NCBI RefSeq assembly: GCF_000389965.1
Contig: NC_021191.1
Span: 9,115,501-9,179,500 of the forward strand
Length of the DNA: 64,000 nt
Reading direction: 5' to 3'
Origin: Actinoplanes sp. N902-109
GTDB taxonomy: Bacteria > Actinomycetota > Actinomycetes > Mycobacteriales > Micromonosporaceae
Position numbers and translations under genes: made by a program. A model generated the notes under the pieces. It was given only the letters and a program-made list of their open reading frames with translations, searched no databases and was not told the DNA's origin. Positions 17,190 through 24,812 of this stretch are shown piece by piece; position 1 is the first letter of the stretch; each line of letters starts with the position of its first letter.

Positions 17190-17203
17190 ACGGTTCGAAC
17201 CGT
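17190..17203. promoter_or_regulatory. perfect 14-bp palindrome at the ACT-protein promoter
   Basis: ACGGTTCGAACCGT is a perfect palindrome whose last T begins TAGTGT (17203-17208), the presumed -10 of the following leaderless gene. A regulator bound here would cover the -10 region. The binding protein is unknown. Confidence 0.55.
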
Positions 17204-17214
17204 AGTGTCTCCTC

Positions 17215-17604
17215 ATGCTCGACCTAGACCTGTTGCCTGAGGAGTACGCGGTGTGCCGGCTCCCCGCCGGTTCGCCCCTGCCCGCCTCGATCGGCAGCGG
17301 GCCGGACGACAAGACCGTCATCTCGGTGACCTGGTCGCCCGACGAGCTCTCGATCATCTGCCCGGCCGACCGGGTGCCGCCGGGTGCCACCACCGAGGCC
17401 GCCTGGCGCTGCCTGCGCGTGGTGGGCCCGCTCGACCTCGCGCTCACCGGGGTGTTGGCGTCCCTGGTCAGCCCGTTGGCGGCGGCCCGGGTCAACATCA
17501 TCGCCTTTTCGACGTACGACACGGACTATCTCTTGGTGCCGCAGGTCCGGCTCAGCGAGGCCGTGGCGACGCTCACCGCTGCCGGCCACCGCGTCGCTTC
17601 CTAG
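17215..17604 (+). CDS. ACT-domain protein
   Basis: A 129-residue protein with two tandem ACT-like halves. The C-terminal half (LTGVLASLVSPLAAARVNIIAFSTYDTDYLLVP) has the CASTOR/ACT_7 pattern of small-molecule or amino-acid sensing proteins. There is no enzyme domain, so it is probably an allosteric or binding protein. ATG 17215 follows TAGTGT by 6 nt, with a 14-bp palindrome just upstream. pheA, another ACT protein, lies one gene further on. Confidence 0.82.
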   Translation: MLDLDLLPEEYAVCRLPAGSPLPASIGSGPDDKTVISVTWSPDELSIICPADRVPPGATTEAAWRCLRVVGPLDLALTGVLASLVSPLAAARVNIIAFSTYDTDYLLVPQVRLSEAVATLTAAGHRVAS

Positions 17605-17654
17605 CAATTGAATCGAGACCGACGCTTATCCGGTCCGCCTCTACGATGGGGGCC

Positions 17655-18341
17655 GTGCTCCGCGATGCTCGCCGGACCGCCGTCCCGCCGCCTCGGACGG
17701 TGGGTGTGGCACGGCTGACCGGTGCGGGCGTGCTGGCCGGGGTCGTGCTGGTGCTGGGCGCGTGCGGTGCGCCACCGACGCCGCCGCAGAGCGCACCACC
17801 GCCGCCCACCGGCAGCCCCAGCCTCGATGCGTCCCCGGCCCTGGTGCCGTCGCTGCCGCCCATCGCCCCCACCGTGCCGGGCGGGCCCACCGGCGTGGTG
17901 CCCACGTACCCCGGCGTGGTGCCCACGTATCCCGGCGTCGTGCCGACCTATCCCGGCGTGGTGCCGACCACCAGATACCCGCCCCCGGTCACCAGGACGA
18001 CCACGCCGCCCACCACACCGGCCACGAGCCCCCCGCCCGGGGCGCCGAGGTGCACCAACGGCCCGACGGCGGCCCAGGTGATCGCGGCGGTGCAGGGCAC
18101 GGCGGGCATCCCGGACGACCCGCTCAAGGTGATCGACGGCCCGTACTGCTCGGGCAGCTGGCAGTTCTCGGTGGTGGAGATCGCCGAGAAGGACGCCGAG
18201 GACAGCGACGAGGAGCTGGCGGTGGTCACCACCGGCAAGCCCGCCACCCTGACGCTCATCGAGGCCGGCACCGACGTCTGCAGCACCAAGGTGCAGTCCG
18301 ACGCCCCGACCGGCATCCGCGTGCGCGCCTGCGGCGCCTGA
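17655..18341 (+). CDS. putative lipoprotein with GVVPTYP repeats
   Basis: About 228 residues. The signal region ends in a lipobox (VLGAC), giving lipidated Cys 37 from this start. A Pro-rich linker with four GVVPTYP repeats follows, then a C-terminal domain with three Cys (PRCTNGPTAAQVIAAVQ, DGPYCSGSWQFSVVEI, DVCSTKVQ) and no recognised family. GTG 17655 is favoured because TACGAT (17642-17647) ends 7 nt before it and covers the alternative ATG 17646. GTG 17700 would give a more standard signal length. Confidence 0.72.
   Translation: MLRDARRTAVPPPRTVGVARLTGAGVLAGVVLVLGACGAPPTPPQSAPPPPTGSPSLDASPALVPSLPPIAPTVPGGPTGVVPTYPGVVPTYPGVVPTYPGVVPTTRYPPPVTRTTTPPTTPATSPPPGAPRCTNGPTAAQVIAAVQGTAGIPDDPLKVIDGPYCSGSWQFSVVEIAEKDAEDSDEELAVVTTGKPATLTLIEAGTDVCSTKVQSDAPTGIRVRACGA
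17892..17975 (+). repeat. 21-bp tandem repeat encoding GVVPTYP
   Basis: Four 21-bp units (three exact at protein level, the last GVVPTTR) lie in the lipoprotein linker. They are near-identical in DNA, indicating recent slippage expansion. Confidence 0.85.
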
Positions 18342-18392
18342 CCGGCCCGTCGCCGCCCGAGGCCCGTCCGCCGACGGACTATGGTGAGGCGC

Positions 18393-19349
18393 ATGCCGGG
18401 AACCCCGCCCACCCGATTTGTCTACCTCGGTCCCGAGGGCACCTTCACCGAGCAGGCGCTGCGCACCATCCCCGCCGCCGAGCGCGGGCTGCGCACCCCC
18501 GCGCGCAGCGTTCCCGAGGCGCTGGACGCCGTCCGGGCCGGGGATGCCGACGCCGCGCTCGTCCCGCTGGAGAATTCCGTGGGCGGTGCCGTGCCGGTGA
18601 CACTGGACGAACTCGGCACCGGGGAGCCCCTGGTGATCACCCGTGAGGTGGTCATACCGGTCGAGTTCGCGCTGGCGTCCGCGGCGCTGACGCCGCTGGC
18701 CGCCGTGCGCTCGGTGGCCGCCCACCCCCAGGCCTCCGCGCAGTGCCGGGGCTGGTTGCAGGCCAACGTGCCGGACGCCGTGGTGGTGGACGTGCTGTCC
18801 AACGCCGCCGCTGCGGTCGCCGCTGCCGCGGGCGAGTACGACGCCGCCATCTGCGCCCCGATCGGCGTTCCCCGGCACCACCTGACCGTGCTGGCCGAGA
18901 AGATCGCCGACCACCCGGACGCGGTGACCCGCTTCGCGCTGCTCTCCCGGCCCGCTGCCCCCGCCCCGCCGACCGGCGACGACGTGACCTCGCTGGCCGT
19001 GATGATCGAACGTGACCGGGTCGGGGCACTGCTGTCGGTGCTCACCGAGCTGGCCGTGCGCGGCATCAACCTGTCCCGGATCGAATCCCGGCCCACCGGC
19101 GAGCAACTCGGCGTCTATGTGTTCTTCCTGGACTGCACCGGTCACATCGCCGAGGCCCGGGTCGGCGAGGCGCTGCAGGGTCTGCGCCGGATCTGCGCCG
19201 AGGTGCGCTTCCTCGGCTCCTATCCCCGGCACCGCTGGTCCGAGCGGTCCCGCAGCGAGCCCCAGCCCTCGCAGCCCGGGCTGACCAACGACGACTTCGC
19301 CGACAGCGCCGCCTGGCTGGCTCGCCTGCGTGCCGGCGAGCCCACCTGA
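18393..19349 (+). CDS. pheA: prephenate dehydratase
   Basis: A 318-residue enzyme converting prephenate to phenylpyruvate in phenylalanine synthesis. The catalytic domain has FVYLGPEGTFTEQA, ALVPLENSVGGAV and DAVTRFALLSR (TRF motif). The C-terminal ACT domain (LLSVLTELAVRGINLSRIESRP) gives phenylalanine feedback control. There is no chorismate mutase domain. ATG 18393 is chosen: TATGGT (18380-18385) ends 7 nt upstream and overlaps the alternative ATG 18381. The C-terminal tail carries about 40 extra residues. Confidence 0.96.
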   Translation: MPGTPPTRFVYLGPEGTFTEQALRTIPAAERGLRTPARSVPEALDAVRAGDADAALVPLENSVGGAVPVTLDELGTGEPLVITREVVIPVEFALASAALTPLAAVRSVAAHPQASAQCRGWLQANVPDAVVVDVLSNAAAAVAAAAGEYDAAICAPIGVPRHHLTVLAEKIADHPDAVTRFALLSRPAAPAPPTGDDVTSLAVMIERDRVGALLSVLTELAVRGINLSRIESRPTGEQLGVYVFFLDCTGHIAEARVGEALQGLRRICAEVRFLGSYPRHRWSERSRSEPQPSQPGLTNDDFADSAAWLARLRAGEPT

Positions 19350-19412
19350 CCACCGGCGTCCGGACTACCGGCGTCCGGGTCGCGGAGCGCTCCAACGCCG
19401 CCGGCCCGAACG

Positions 19413-19826
19413 CTAGTCGAAGTCCTCGCAGTCGCGGCCCTGTGCGATCAGATCACGGTACTGACTGATCTTGCTGCGCATCACCCGCAGGTCGCCGGTC
19501 AGCTCGGTGATCCGGTGCTGCAAGGCGACCTCCTGCCGTTCCAGGACCGTCAGGCGACGCGCCGAGTTGTCGGGAGTGCCGGGCCCGAACGTGACGAACT
19601 CCCGCACCGCGGCGACCGGCATGCCCGTACGGCGCAATGCCTGGACGAGCTGGATGAACCGCACCGAGGCCGGGCCGTAGCGGCGCCGGCCGTCGGCGGC
19701 GCGGTTCACCTGGGGGATCACACCCTCGCGTTCGTACCAGCGCAGCGTGTCCGGGGTGAGGCCGGTCAGTTCCGACACCTCGCGGATGCCGACAGCAGAA
19801 TCGCTCACCGGGCCAACGGTAGTCAT
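19413..19826 (-). CDS. MerR family transcriptional regulator
   Basis: A 137-residue regulator. The N-terminal winged helix (GIREVSELTGLTPDTLRWYEREGVIP...GRRRYGPASVRFIQLVQALR) is followed by a long dimerisation coiled coil and a short tail with one Cys (DCEDFD). It lies 8 bp downstream of, and on the same strand as, an alcohol dehydrogenase gene. The promoter ahead of that gene carries a GGAGTGCACTCC dyad in a 19-bp spacer, the layout expected for MerR activators, so self- and dehydrogenase regulation is likely. The effector is unknown; aldehyde or electrophile sensing would fit the AdhR/NmlR type. Confidence 0.9.
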   Translation of the reverse strand: MTTVGPVSDSAVGIREVSELTGLTPDTLRWYEREGVIPQVNRAADGRRRYGPASVRFIQLVQALRRTGMPVAAVREFVTFGPGTPDNSARRLTVLERQEVALQHRITELTGDLRVMRSKISQYRDLIAQGRDCEDFD

Positions 19827-19834
19827 GCCGCCGC

Positions 19835-20875
19835 TCAGCCGAGATCGGTCAGGTCGAGCACGAACCGCCAGCGGACATCGTTGCGCTCCAGACGCTCCAG
19901 GGCCGCGCCCACCTGGCCGGCGGGCACCCGCTCGACGTCGGCGACGATGCCGTGCCGGGCGGCGAACTCGAGCATCTCCCGGGTGCGGGGACGGCCGCCG
20001 CTGCCGGAGGCGACCAGCCGCTTGTAGCCGTACATGAGGGCCATGGCCTCGGGCTCGTAGCGGTCCGGGATGCCGAGCATGCACAAGCTGCCGTCCATGC
20101 GCAGCGCGCGCAGGTACGGCGAGGGATCGTGCTTGGCCGACGCGGTGTCGAGGATGAAGTCGAAGCGGTCGGCCTGGGCGGCCATCGCAGCGGCGTCACC
20201 CGACACGATGACCTCGTCGACGCCCAGTGCCAGCGCCGCCGACTCCTTGCCGGGTGACGTGGTGAACACAGCCACCCGGGCGCCGAGCGCCTTGGCGAAC
20301 TTGACGGCAAGATGGCCGAGCCCGCCCAGCCCGACGACCCCGACCAGCTGTCCGGGTCCGACGTTCCAGCGCCGCAACGGCTCGTACGTCGTCACTCCGG
20401 CGCACATCAACGGCGCGGCGCCGGCCGGGTCCAGCTCGGCGGGCAGGTGATAGGCGAAGGCCTCGCGGACGACGTACTCCTGCGCGTAGCCGCCGAGCGT
20501 CGGCTGCCCGTCGATGCGATCCTTGCCGTTGTAGGTCAGGGTCGGGAACTCGGCGCAGAACTGCTCCTGTCCGGCGCGGCACGCCGCACAGGTGCCGCAC
20601 GAGTCGACGATGTTGCCGACCGCCACCTGATCGCCCACCGCGAAGCGCGTCACCGCGGTGCCGATCGCGGCGACCTCGCCCACGAACTCGTGTCCCGGCA
20701 CCAGGGGCGCGGCACCCTCGGTCAGTGCCTGCGCCGCGTGCAGGTCGGTGTGACACACCCCGCACCAGGTGACCCGCACAGCGATGTCGTCCGGCCGCAG
20801 ATCCCGGCGTTCGAAGCTCCAGCGCTGCCACTCGCCGCCGGGGTTGAGCAGGGCCATTCCCGTTGTCTTCCGCAT
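19835..20875 (-). CDS. zinc-dependent NAD(P)-dependent alcohol dehydrogenase
   Basis: A 346-residue medium-chain dehydrogenase. The catalytic zinc site is CGVCHTDLH with GHEFVGEV, the structural zinc site CGTCAACRAGQEQFC, and the cofactor loop GLGGLGHLAVKFAKALGA. This YahK/cinnamyl-alcohol-type family reduces aldehydes with NADPH. ATG 20875 lies 7 nt after TAGCTT (20888-20883) and lacks an RBS, so the transcript is probably leaderless. ATG 20908 is an artefact lying in the promoter. The MerR gene follows in the same operon. Confidence 0.94.
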   Translation of the reverse strand: MRKTTGMALLNPGGEWQRWSFERRDLRPDDIAVRVTWCGVCHTDLHAAQALTEGAAPLVPGHEFVGEVAAIGTAVTRFAVGDQVAVGNIVDSCGTCAACRAGQEQFCAEFPTLTYNGKDRIDGQPTLGGYAQEYVVREAFAYHLPAELDPAGAAPLMCAGVTTYEPLRRWNVGPGQLVGVVGLGGLGHLAVKFAKALGARVAVFTTSPGKESAALALGVDEVIVSGDAAAMAAQADRFDFILDTASAKHDPSPYLRALRMDGSLCMLGIPDRYEPEAMALMYGYKRLVASGSGGRPRTREMLEFAARHGIVADVERVPAGQVGAALERLERNDVRWRFVLDLTDLG

Positions 20876-20882
20876 GATCCGG

Positions 20883-20913
20883 AAGCTATCCGCTGGAGTG
20901 CACTCCAACGCAA
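20883..20913 (-). promoter_or_regulatory. MerR-type promoter/operator of the alcohol dehydrogenase operon
   Basis: On the minus strand, TTGCGT (20913-20908) and TAGCTT (20888-20883) are separated by 19 bp, longer than the standard 17, as in MerR-activated promoters. The perfect dyad GGAGTGCACTCC (20906-20895) is in the spacer and resembles AdhR/NmlR-type operators. The predicted transcription start coincides with the ATG. Confidence 0.82.
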
Positions 20914-20936
20914 GGCCGCGAAAGGCGCACGTCCCG

Positions 20937-21000
20937 GAAGACGCACGGCCCCGAAGACGTACGGCTCCGAAGACGTACGGCTCCGAAGACGTACGACCGG
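20937..21000. repeat. four 16-bp tandem repeats between two MerR-type dyads
   Basis: Four 16-bp units of the form GAAGACGTACGGCTCC start at 20937, 20953, 20969 and 20985. The middle two are identical, the outer two diverge, and a degraded unit precedes them. Each contains the palindromic core CGTACG or a variant. The array is non-coding, between the AIM24 gene end and the dehydrogenase promoter. Confidence 0.85.
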
Positions 21001-21017
21001 GAAAGCGCCCGGCCGCG

Positions 21018-21029
21018 GGAGTGCACTCC
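21018..21029. promoter_or_regulatory. second copy of the GGAGTGCACTCC dyad
   Basis: An exact 12-bp copy of the dehydrogenase operator lies 112 bp further upstream, just beyond the AIM24 stop. No -35/-10 pair surrounds it, so it may be an auxiliary binding site. Confidence 0.6.
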
Positions 21030-21040
21030 AGGCGAGCGGA

Positions 21041-21772
21041 TCAGTCGAAGAGGCTGCCCAGGATGCCGCCGGACTGCTGCTGGCCCTGCGCCGCGCCGGC
21101 CAGGCCGCCCGGGGGCTCCTCCGAGGGCTGCACCACGACGAAGCCCTGCCCCGCGAAGCTCATGGTGAAGCGCTCGCCGGTGGAGCGGCCCAGCAGCGTG
21201 CCCAGGCCGAGCTGCTCGGCGCGGTGGTAGCCGGTCTGCAGGCCGGCCGACCAGCAGATCGCGGCCTGCGGGTCGACATACGTGGGCTGGTCGACGGTCA
21301 GCACCACCGGGGTGCCCTTGGTGGTCACCGCAATCCGGCCGTGACCGCTGAAGACGCAGTTGAACAGCCCCGCGTTCGAGGCCATGCCGACACCCTGCAC
21401 CATCTTGATGTCGTAGTTGAGCGTCGCGTCGAAGGCCAGCACGTTGGCGCCGTTGATGGACAGCCCGTCGCCCGGCTCGAGGTCGATGAGGTGGATGTCG
21501 GCGGCGTTCTCGGCGAGGAAGACGTCACCGTGGCCGCTCACCTTCATCAGCGGGACACCCTCGCCGGTGAGCTTCTGCTTAAGGAACTTGCCGAGGCCGC
21601 CGGAACCGAGCGCCTGGAACTGCACCTGCCCCTGGTAGGCGACCATCGAGCCGACGCGAGCCAGGAACTCGCCGTTGAGTTCGGCCTTGAGCAGTTTGGA
21701 ATTCTGCAGCCGCAGCCCGGGCTGAGCCGACTCCTTCTCGAGGTTGTCGGCCGAGAACAGTTCGCTGCGCAT
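21041..21772 (-). CDS. AIM24 family protein
   Basis: 243 residues of the TRAP-like/AIM24 beta fold: SKLLKAELNGEFLARVGSMVAYQG, GDVFLAENAADIHLIDL and a C-terminal FTMSFAGQGFVVVQPSE. The biochemical role is unknown; the name comes from a yeast mitochondrial inner-membrane protein. ATG 21772 has AGGAGG 6 nt upstream, which decides it over an in-frame start at 21820. The Gly/Gln-rich tail ends GGILGSLFD. Confidence 0.88.
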   Translation of the reverse strand: MRSELFSADNLEKESAQPGLRLQNSKLLKAELNGEFLARVGSMVAYQGQVQFQALGSGGLGKFLKQKLTGEGVPLMKVSGHGDVFLAENAADIHLIDLEPGDGLSINGANVLAFDATLNYDIKMVQGVGMASNAGLFNCVFSGHGRIAVTTKGTPVVLTVDQPTYVDPQAAICWSAGLQTGYHRAEQLGLGTLLGRSTGERFTMSFAGQGFVVVQPSEEPPGGLAGAAQGQQQSGGILGSLFD

Positions 21773-21826
21773 GAAGGTCCTCCTGTGAGCGTGGAACCCC
21801 AGGGTAGGACCGCTTGACAAGCCGGT

Positions 21827-22189
21827 TCAGCCCCACCCCAGCTCGTGCAGCCGATGATCGTCGATGCCGAAGTGATGGGCTATCTCGTGCACGACGGTGA
21901 TCGCGACCTCGTCGACGACATCGGCCTCGGTGTCGCACACCGCCAGGGTCGGGAGGCGATAGATGGTGATGCGATCGGGCAGCACGCCGGCGTAGTCCCA
22001 GCCGCGGCGGGTGAGGTCGGTGCCCTCGTACAGCCCGAGCAGGCTGAGGCTGCCATCCGGCGGCAGGTCCTCCACCAGGATGACGACGTTGTTCATCATC
22101 GTCATCAACTCGGGCGGGACCTCGTCGAGGGCCTCACCCACGAGATCCTCGAAGCGCTCACGGCTCATCTCGACCGGCACACCGACCAT
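21827..22189 (-). CDS. small zincin-like metallopeptidase family protein
   Basis: A 120-residue single-domain protein with the zinc motif HEIAHHFGIDD (HExxH plus a downstream Asp/His) near the C-terminus and FEDLVGEALDEVPPEL at the N-terminus. This matches a small actinobacterial metallopeptidase family, whose substrate is unknown. ATG 22189 has GGTGGAG 5 nt upstream, and that RBS is inside a long hairpin (22191-22226). Confidence 0.87.
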   Translation of the reverse strand: MVGVPVEMSRERFEDLVGEALDEVPPELMTMMNNVVILVEDLPPDGSLSLLGLYEGTDLTRRGWDYAGVLPDRITIYRLPTLAVCDTEADVVDEVAITVVHEIAHHFGIDDHRLHELGWG

Positions 22190-22190
22190 T

Positions 22191-22226
22191 GTGCTCCACC
22201 CGCCCCGGCCGGGACGGGTGGAGCAC
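22191..22226 (-). promoter_or_regulatory. long hairpin burying the metallopeptidase ribosome-binding site
   Basis: GTGCTCCACCCG (22191-22202) pairs perfectly with CGGGTGGAGCAC (22215-22226), with further CCC/GGG pairing inside. On the minus-strand transcript it starts 6 nt after the osmC-family stop and ends 1 nt before the metallopeptidase ATG, enclosing GGTGGAG. It can act as the terminator of the upstream gene or as a translational lock. Confidence 0.7.
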
Positions 22227-22232
22227 CAGGCG

Positions 22233-22661
22233 TCAGGAGAGGGTGGCGCTCAGGCTGATCTGCGCGCCCGGGGAGAGCAGGCGGGAGATGGGGCAGTTCT
22301 CCTTGGCGCCCTCGGCCAGCTTCTGGAACGTGTCGGCGTCCACGCCGGGGACCTCACCGACCGTCGAGAGGTCGATGCGAGTGACGCTGAAGCCGCCGTC
22401 GGTCTTGTCCAGGTGCACCTTGGCGGTGGTCTCCACCGAGGTCGGGGTGAACCCGGCGTCGGCGAGGGCCTTGGAGAACGCCATCGAGAAGCAACCGGCG
22501 TGCGCGGCGCCGATGAGCTCCTCGGGGTTGGTCCCCTCGCCCTCCTCGAAGCGGGACTTGAAGGAGTAGTTCCCCTCGTACCCGCCCTTACCGGTCTTGA
22601 TGGTGCCGGAACCCTCTTGGAGGGAGCCCGACCAGCGGGCGGAAGCAGTGCGAATAGGCAT
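22233..22661 (-). CDS. OsmC family peroxiredoxin
   Basis: A 142-residue thiol peroxidase reducing organic hydroperoxides. The peroxidatic Cys 57 is in GAAHAGCFSMAFS and the resolving Cys 123 in ENCPISRLL. The closest subtype is OsmC (osmotically inducible) rather than Ohr. ATG 22661 follows TAGCGT (22673-22668) by 6 nt, so it is probably leaderless. Confidence 0.93.
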   Translation of the reverse strand: MPIRTASARWSGSLQEGSGTIKTGKGGYEGNYSFKSRFEEGEGTNPEELIGAAHAGCFSMAFSKALADAGFTPTSVETTAKVHLDKTDGGFSVTRIDLSTVGEVPGVDADTFQKLAEGAKENCPISRLLSPGAQISLSATLS

Positions 22662-22716
22662 ACGGGAACGCTATCGCGACTGGCCGCTCGCCGGTGCACA
22701 GGCGATGATGGGTCGC

Positions 22717-23397
22717 ATGTCTCAGCCCGAGGAAGCCCTGGTCGAGTTCGGTCCGGCCGATGAGCCGTCGCCGCGCCGCCGATTCCGGTCCGGGAGCTTC
22801 CTGCGCGACCGCCGGGTGGTTCCGCTCGCCGCCGGTCTGGGCGCGATCGCGCTGGCCGCCTCGGTGATCGCCGAGTGGCAGGTCACCACGATCGACGGCA
22901 CGGTGCTGCGGAACAGCGCGACGGGTGATCTGGTGTTCGACAGTCCGCTGGGCGATCTGGGCGGGTGGGGCGCCGGCTATCTCGCCGGCTTGTTCCTGCT
23001 CACGGCGGCGACTGTGCTCACGGTGTTCGGCCCTCGACCCGGCCGGGTGTACGCCCGGCTGGTCGCGCTGAGCACCGGTGGCACGCTGCTGCTGCTCGTG
23101 CTGACTGTGTGGTCGACGCTCGACGACCGCAGCTGGGCGGTGCGTCAGGTCGAGCAGGCCGGGCTGCAGGGCGACGACTTCAGCATCGCCGTCGGGCGGG
23201 GCCCGTGGTGTGCCGGGGCCGGGCTGCTGCTTGTCCTGGTGGCGGCCTATCTGTCGGAGCGCTCGACCGCCGGGCCCGAGCCGCGGCCGGCGCGGGTGGC
23301 CGAGGAGCAGGAGGCGCCCGACGAGCCGTTCGAGCTCAGCGTCGGGCCCGCCACGCCCTGGACCGTCGGCGCCGACAACCTCGACAAGCCGAACTAG
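22717..23397 (+). CDS. four-helix membrane protein of unknown function
   Basis: 226 residues with four predicted membrane helices (roughly residues 35-52, 84-104, 117-138, 168-188). The first extracellular loop is acidic/polar (QVTTIDGTVLRNSATGD), and the C-terminus is an acidic cytoplasmic tail. I do not recognise the family. ATG 22717 is preferred over ATG 22705/22708; no RBS is visible. It is followed by serS under a separate promoter. Confidence 0.68.
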   Translation: MSQPEEALVEFGPADEPSPRRRFRSGSFLRDRRVVPLAAGLGAIALAASVIAEWQVTTIDGTVLRNSATGDLVFDSPLGDLGGWGAGYLAGLFLLTAATVLTVFGPRPGRVYARLVALSTGGTLLLLVLTVWSTLDDRSWAVRQVEQAGLQGDDFSIAVGRGPWCAGAGLLLVLVAAYLSERSTAGPEPRPARVAEEQEAPDEPFELSVGPATPWTVGADNLDKPN

Positions 23398-23444
23398 GGA
23401 TATCGAGGTGAAGCGCGGACCGTCGCGCCGGTAGCCTCACAGGC

Positions 23445-24707
23445 GTGATTGACCTGCGTCTGCTTCGCGAAGATCCCGACCTGATCCGCGCCAGCCAGCG
23501 ACTGCGCGGCGAGTCCCCCGACAAGGTGGACGAGCTGCTGCGCGCCGACGAGGAGCGCCGCGCCGCCACGCAGCGGTTCGAGTCCGTGCGCGCGGAGCAG
23601 AAATCGCTGGGCAAGCAGGTCGCCAAGGCATCCGGGGACGAGCGTGCGGCGCTGCTGGCCCGCACCAAGGAGCTGGCCGCCGAGGTGAAGACGGCCGAGG
23701 CCGCCGCGGGCGCAGCCGACGAGGCGCTGCGCCGGGCCCACCTGGCGGTGCCCAACATCGTCGAGGACGGCGTGCCCCCGGGCGGCGAGGACGACTTCGT
23801 GGTGCTGCGCGAGGTCGGCGAGATCCCGGCGATCGACAACCCGAAGGACCACCTCGAGATCGGCGAGGGGCTGGGCGCGATCGACACCGAGCGCGGGGCC
23901 AAGGTCTCCGGCTCGCGGTTCTACTTCCTGACCGGCCCCGGGGCGCTGCTCCAGCTCGGCCTGCTGCAGATGGCCATCGCGCAGGCGGTCGAGCACGGCT
24001 TCATCCCGTCGATCACCCCGTCGCTGGTGCGCCCGGAGGCGATGGAGGGCACCGGCTTCCTGGGTGCCCACGCCAGCGAGATCTACCGGCTCGAGGCCGA
24101 CGACCTCTTCCTGGTCGGTACGTCGGAGGTGCCGCTGGCGGCCTACCACTCGGGCGAGATCCTCGACCTGGAGGGCGGCCCGGAACGGTTCGCCGGGTGG
24201 TCGTCGTGTTACCGCCGGGAGGCCGGTTCGCACGGTAAGGACGTCCGCGGCATCCTGCGCGTCCACCAGTTCGACAAGGTGGAGATGTTCTCCTTCTGCA
24301 AGCCCGGGCAGGCCCTGGAGGAGCACCGCAAGCTGCTCGCCATGGAGGAGGAGATGCTGGCCAAGGTCGAGGTCCCCTACCGGGTGATCGACGTGGCCGC
24401 CGGTGACCTGGGCTCGAGCGCCACCCGTAAGTTCGACTGCGAGGCCTGGGTGCCGTCGCAGCAGCGTTACCGCGAGGTAACCTCGACGTCCAACTGCACC
24501 ACGTTCCAGGCGCGGCGGCTCAACATCCGTTACCGCGACGAGGACGGCAAGCCGCAGACGGCAGCCACCCTGAACGGCACGCTGGCCACCACCCGCTGGC
24601 TGATTCCGATCCTGGAGAACCACCAGCAGCCGGACGGCTCGGTGCGGGTGCCCAAGGCGCTGCAGCCCTATCTCGGCGGCCGGGACGTGCTCGAACCCAG
24701 TCGTTGA
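23445..24707 (+). CDS. serS: seryl-tRNA synthetase
   Basis: A 420-residue class II synthetase charging tRNA-Ser. The N-terminal 110 residues form the tRNA-binding coiled coil (IDLRLLREDPDLIRASQRLRG...). Motif 2 is FAGWSSCYRREAGSHGKDVRGILRVHQF and motif 3 is TLNGTLATTRWLIPILENHQ. The length is typical. GTG 23445 follows TAGCCT (23432-23437) by 7 nt, suggesting a leaderless mRNA. A perfect 11-bp hairpin follows the stop. Confidence 0.98.
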   Translation: MIDLRLLREDPDLIRASQRLRGESPDKVDELLRADEERRAATQRFESVRAEQKSLGKQVAKASGDERAALLARTKELAAEVKTAEAAAGAADEALRRAHLAVPNIVEDGVPPGGEDDFVVLREVGEIPAIDNPKDHLEIGEGLGAIDTERGAKVSGSRFYFLTGPGALLQLGLLQMAIAQAVEHGFIPSITPSLVRPEAMEGTGFLGAHASEIYRLEADDLFLVGTSEVPLAAYHSGEILDLEGGPERFAGWSSCYRREAGSHGKDVRGILRVHQFDKVEMFSFCKPGQALEEHRKLLAMEEEMLAKVEVPYRVIDVAAGDLGSSATRKFDCEAWVPSQQRYREVTSTSNCTTFQARRLNIRYRDEDGKPQTAATLNGTLATTRWLIPILENHQQPDGSVRVPKALQPYLGGRDVLEPSR

Positions 24708-24721
24708 CCATTGGCCACCGT

Positions 24722-24755
24722 CCGGCTACCAGATGTCATAGCCGCTGGTAGCCGG
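24722..24755 (+). terminator. terminator hairpin after serS
   Basis: CCGGCTACCAG (24722-24732) and CTGGTAGCCGG (24745-24755) form a perfect 11-bp stem with a 12-nt loop and no U-run, beginning 15 nt after the serS stop. Confidence 0.78.
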
Positions 24756-24812
24756 GCCGGTGTAACGTTTTCCTTCCGCCCTCCGCGGGGGTACGCCACC
24801 CCGGAGGTTCAG

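Noticed and set aside
20937..21000. CRISPR array
   Set aside because: The 16-bp units are directly adjacent with no spacers and no cas genes nearby.
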